DNA of 12,792 bases from GCA-003244245 sp039924425 (lineage in GTDB: Bacteria; Actinomycetota; Actinomycetes; Mycobacteriales; Pseudonocardiaceae). Position 1 is the first letter of the stretch. Every line of letters starts with the position of its first letter. A model generated the notes under the pieces. The model was not told where the DNA came from, did no database searches, and was given only the letters and a program-made list of their open reading frames with translations. Location: NCBI GenBank assembly GCA_039924425.1, contig JBDTAX010000207.1:1-12792 (forward strand), written 5' to 3'. Of this stretch, positions 12,742-12,792 are shown in pieces. The translations under genes were made by a program, and so were the position numbers.

Positions 12742-12792
12742 CAGACTCCCCCCCGGCCCCGCCGCGTTCAGCGGGCTCAGCGTCCCAGAAGA

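Noticed and set aside
1..12792. tRNA, rRNA, CRISPR arrays, transposases or integrases
   Set aside because: No cloverleaf, no regularly spaced short repeats with unique spacers and no transposase or integrase motifs were seen; the only tandem repeats are the WD40 coding units.

Overview
The window is high-GC DNA, with frequent GTG starts, two genes that look leaderless, and actinobacterial protein families (DUF4190-like, HisKA_3 kinase with a LuxR-type regulator, lipoprotein M13 peptidase). This fits an actinomycete. The adjacency of a PhoU gene and a dihydrouridine synthase gene recalls the phoY2/Rv0823c region of mycobacteria, so a mycobacterial relative or a member of the Pseudonocardiales is plausible. 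The sequence alone does not fix the genus.

Layout, left to right: the 3' end of a WD40-repeat protein gene (+, cut by the window edge); a small exported-peptide gene on the minus strand (681-905) with a structured upstream region; a three-helix membrane protein with an extracellular domain (+, 1306-1968); a minus-strand group reading satP-like acetate transporter, dusB, phoU; a second small exported-peptide gene on the plus strand (4938-5189), followed directly by a sensor histidine kinase and a LuxR-type response regulator whose start overlaps the kinase stop; an MFS exporter; an HlyD/MacA-like membrane fusion protein followed 7 bases later by a small cysteine-containing secreted protein; a strong bidirectional terminator; and a convergent M13 zinc metallopeptidase lipoprotein on the minus strand.

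The most unusual content is the pair of small peptide genes. They lie about 4 kb apart on opposite strands but are recognisable paralogues. Their products share a basic stretch at the same residue numbers, a signal or anchor helix, an Ala-Pro-Ala predicted cleavage region, an Asn-Asn-His motif and a C-terminal two-cysteine loop with PG-x-CP. Their upstream regions share a 47-bp block (35/47 identical) with two CTACA-type sites exactly 31 bp apart, and a 22-bp block (18/22 identical) holding a palindrome directly before the Shine-Dalgarno sequence. The palindrome's changes are symmetric between the two loci. One copy sits directly upstream of a multi-spanning HisKA_3 kinase and LuxR regulator. 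I infer a candidate peptide-signalling or peptide-regulated two-component system, comparable in logic to ComX-ComP-ComA but with unrelated peptides. The two upstream blocks would be candidate binding sites for the regulator.

Downstream, the MFS exporter and the adaptor protein may be outputs of this system. The adaptor has no ABC ATPase or permease gene beside it in the window, so its partner is unknown. The dusB-phoU, satP and M13 genes look like ordinary housekeeping or surface functions flanking the accessory genes. No rRNA, tRNA, CRISPR array, transposase or integrase was seen.
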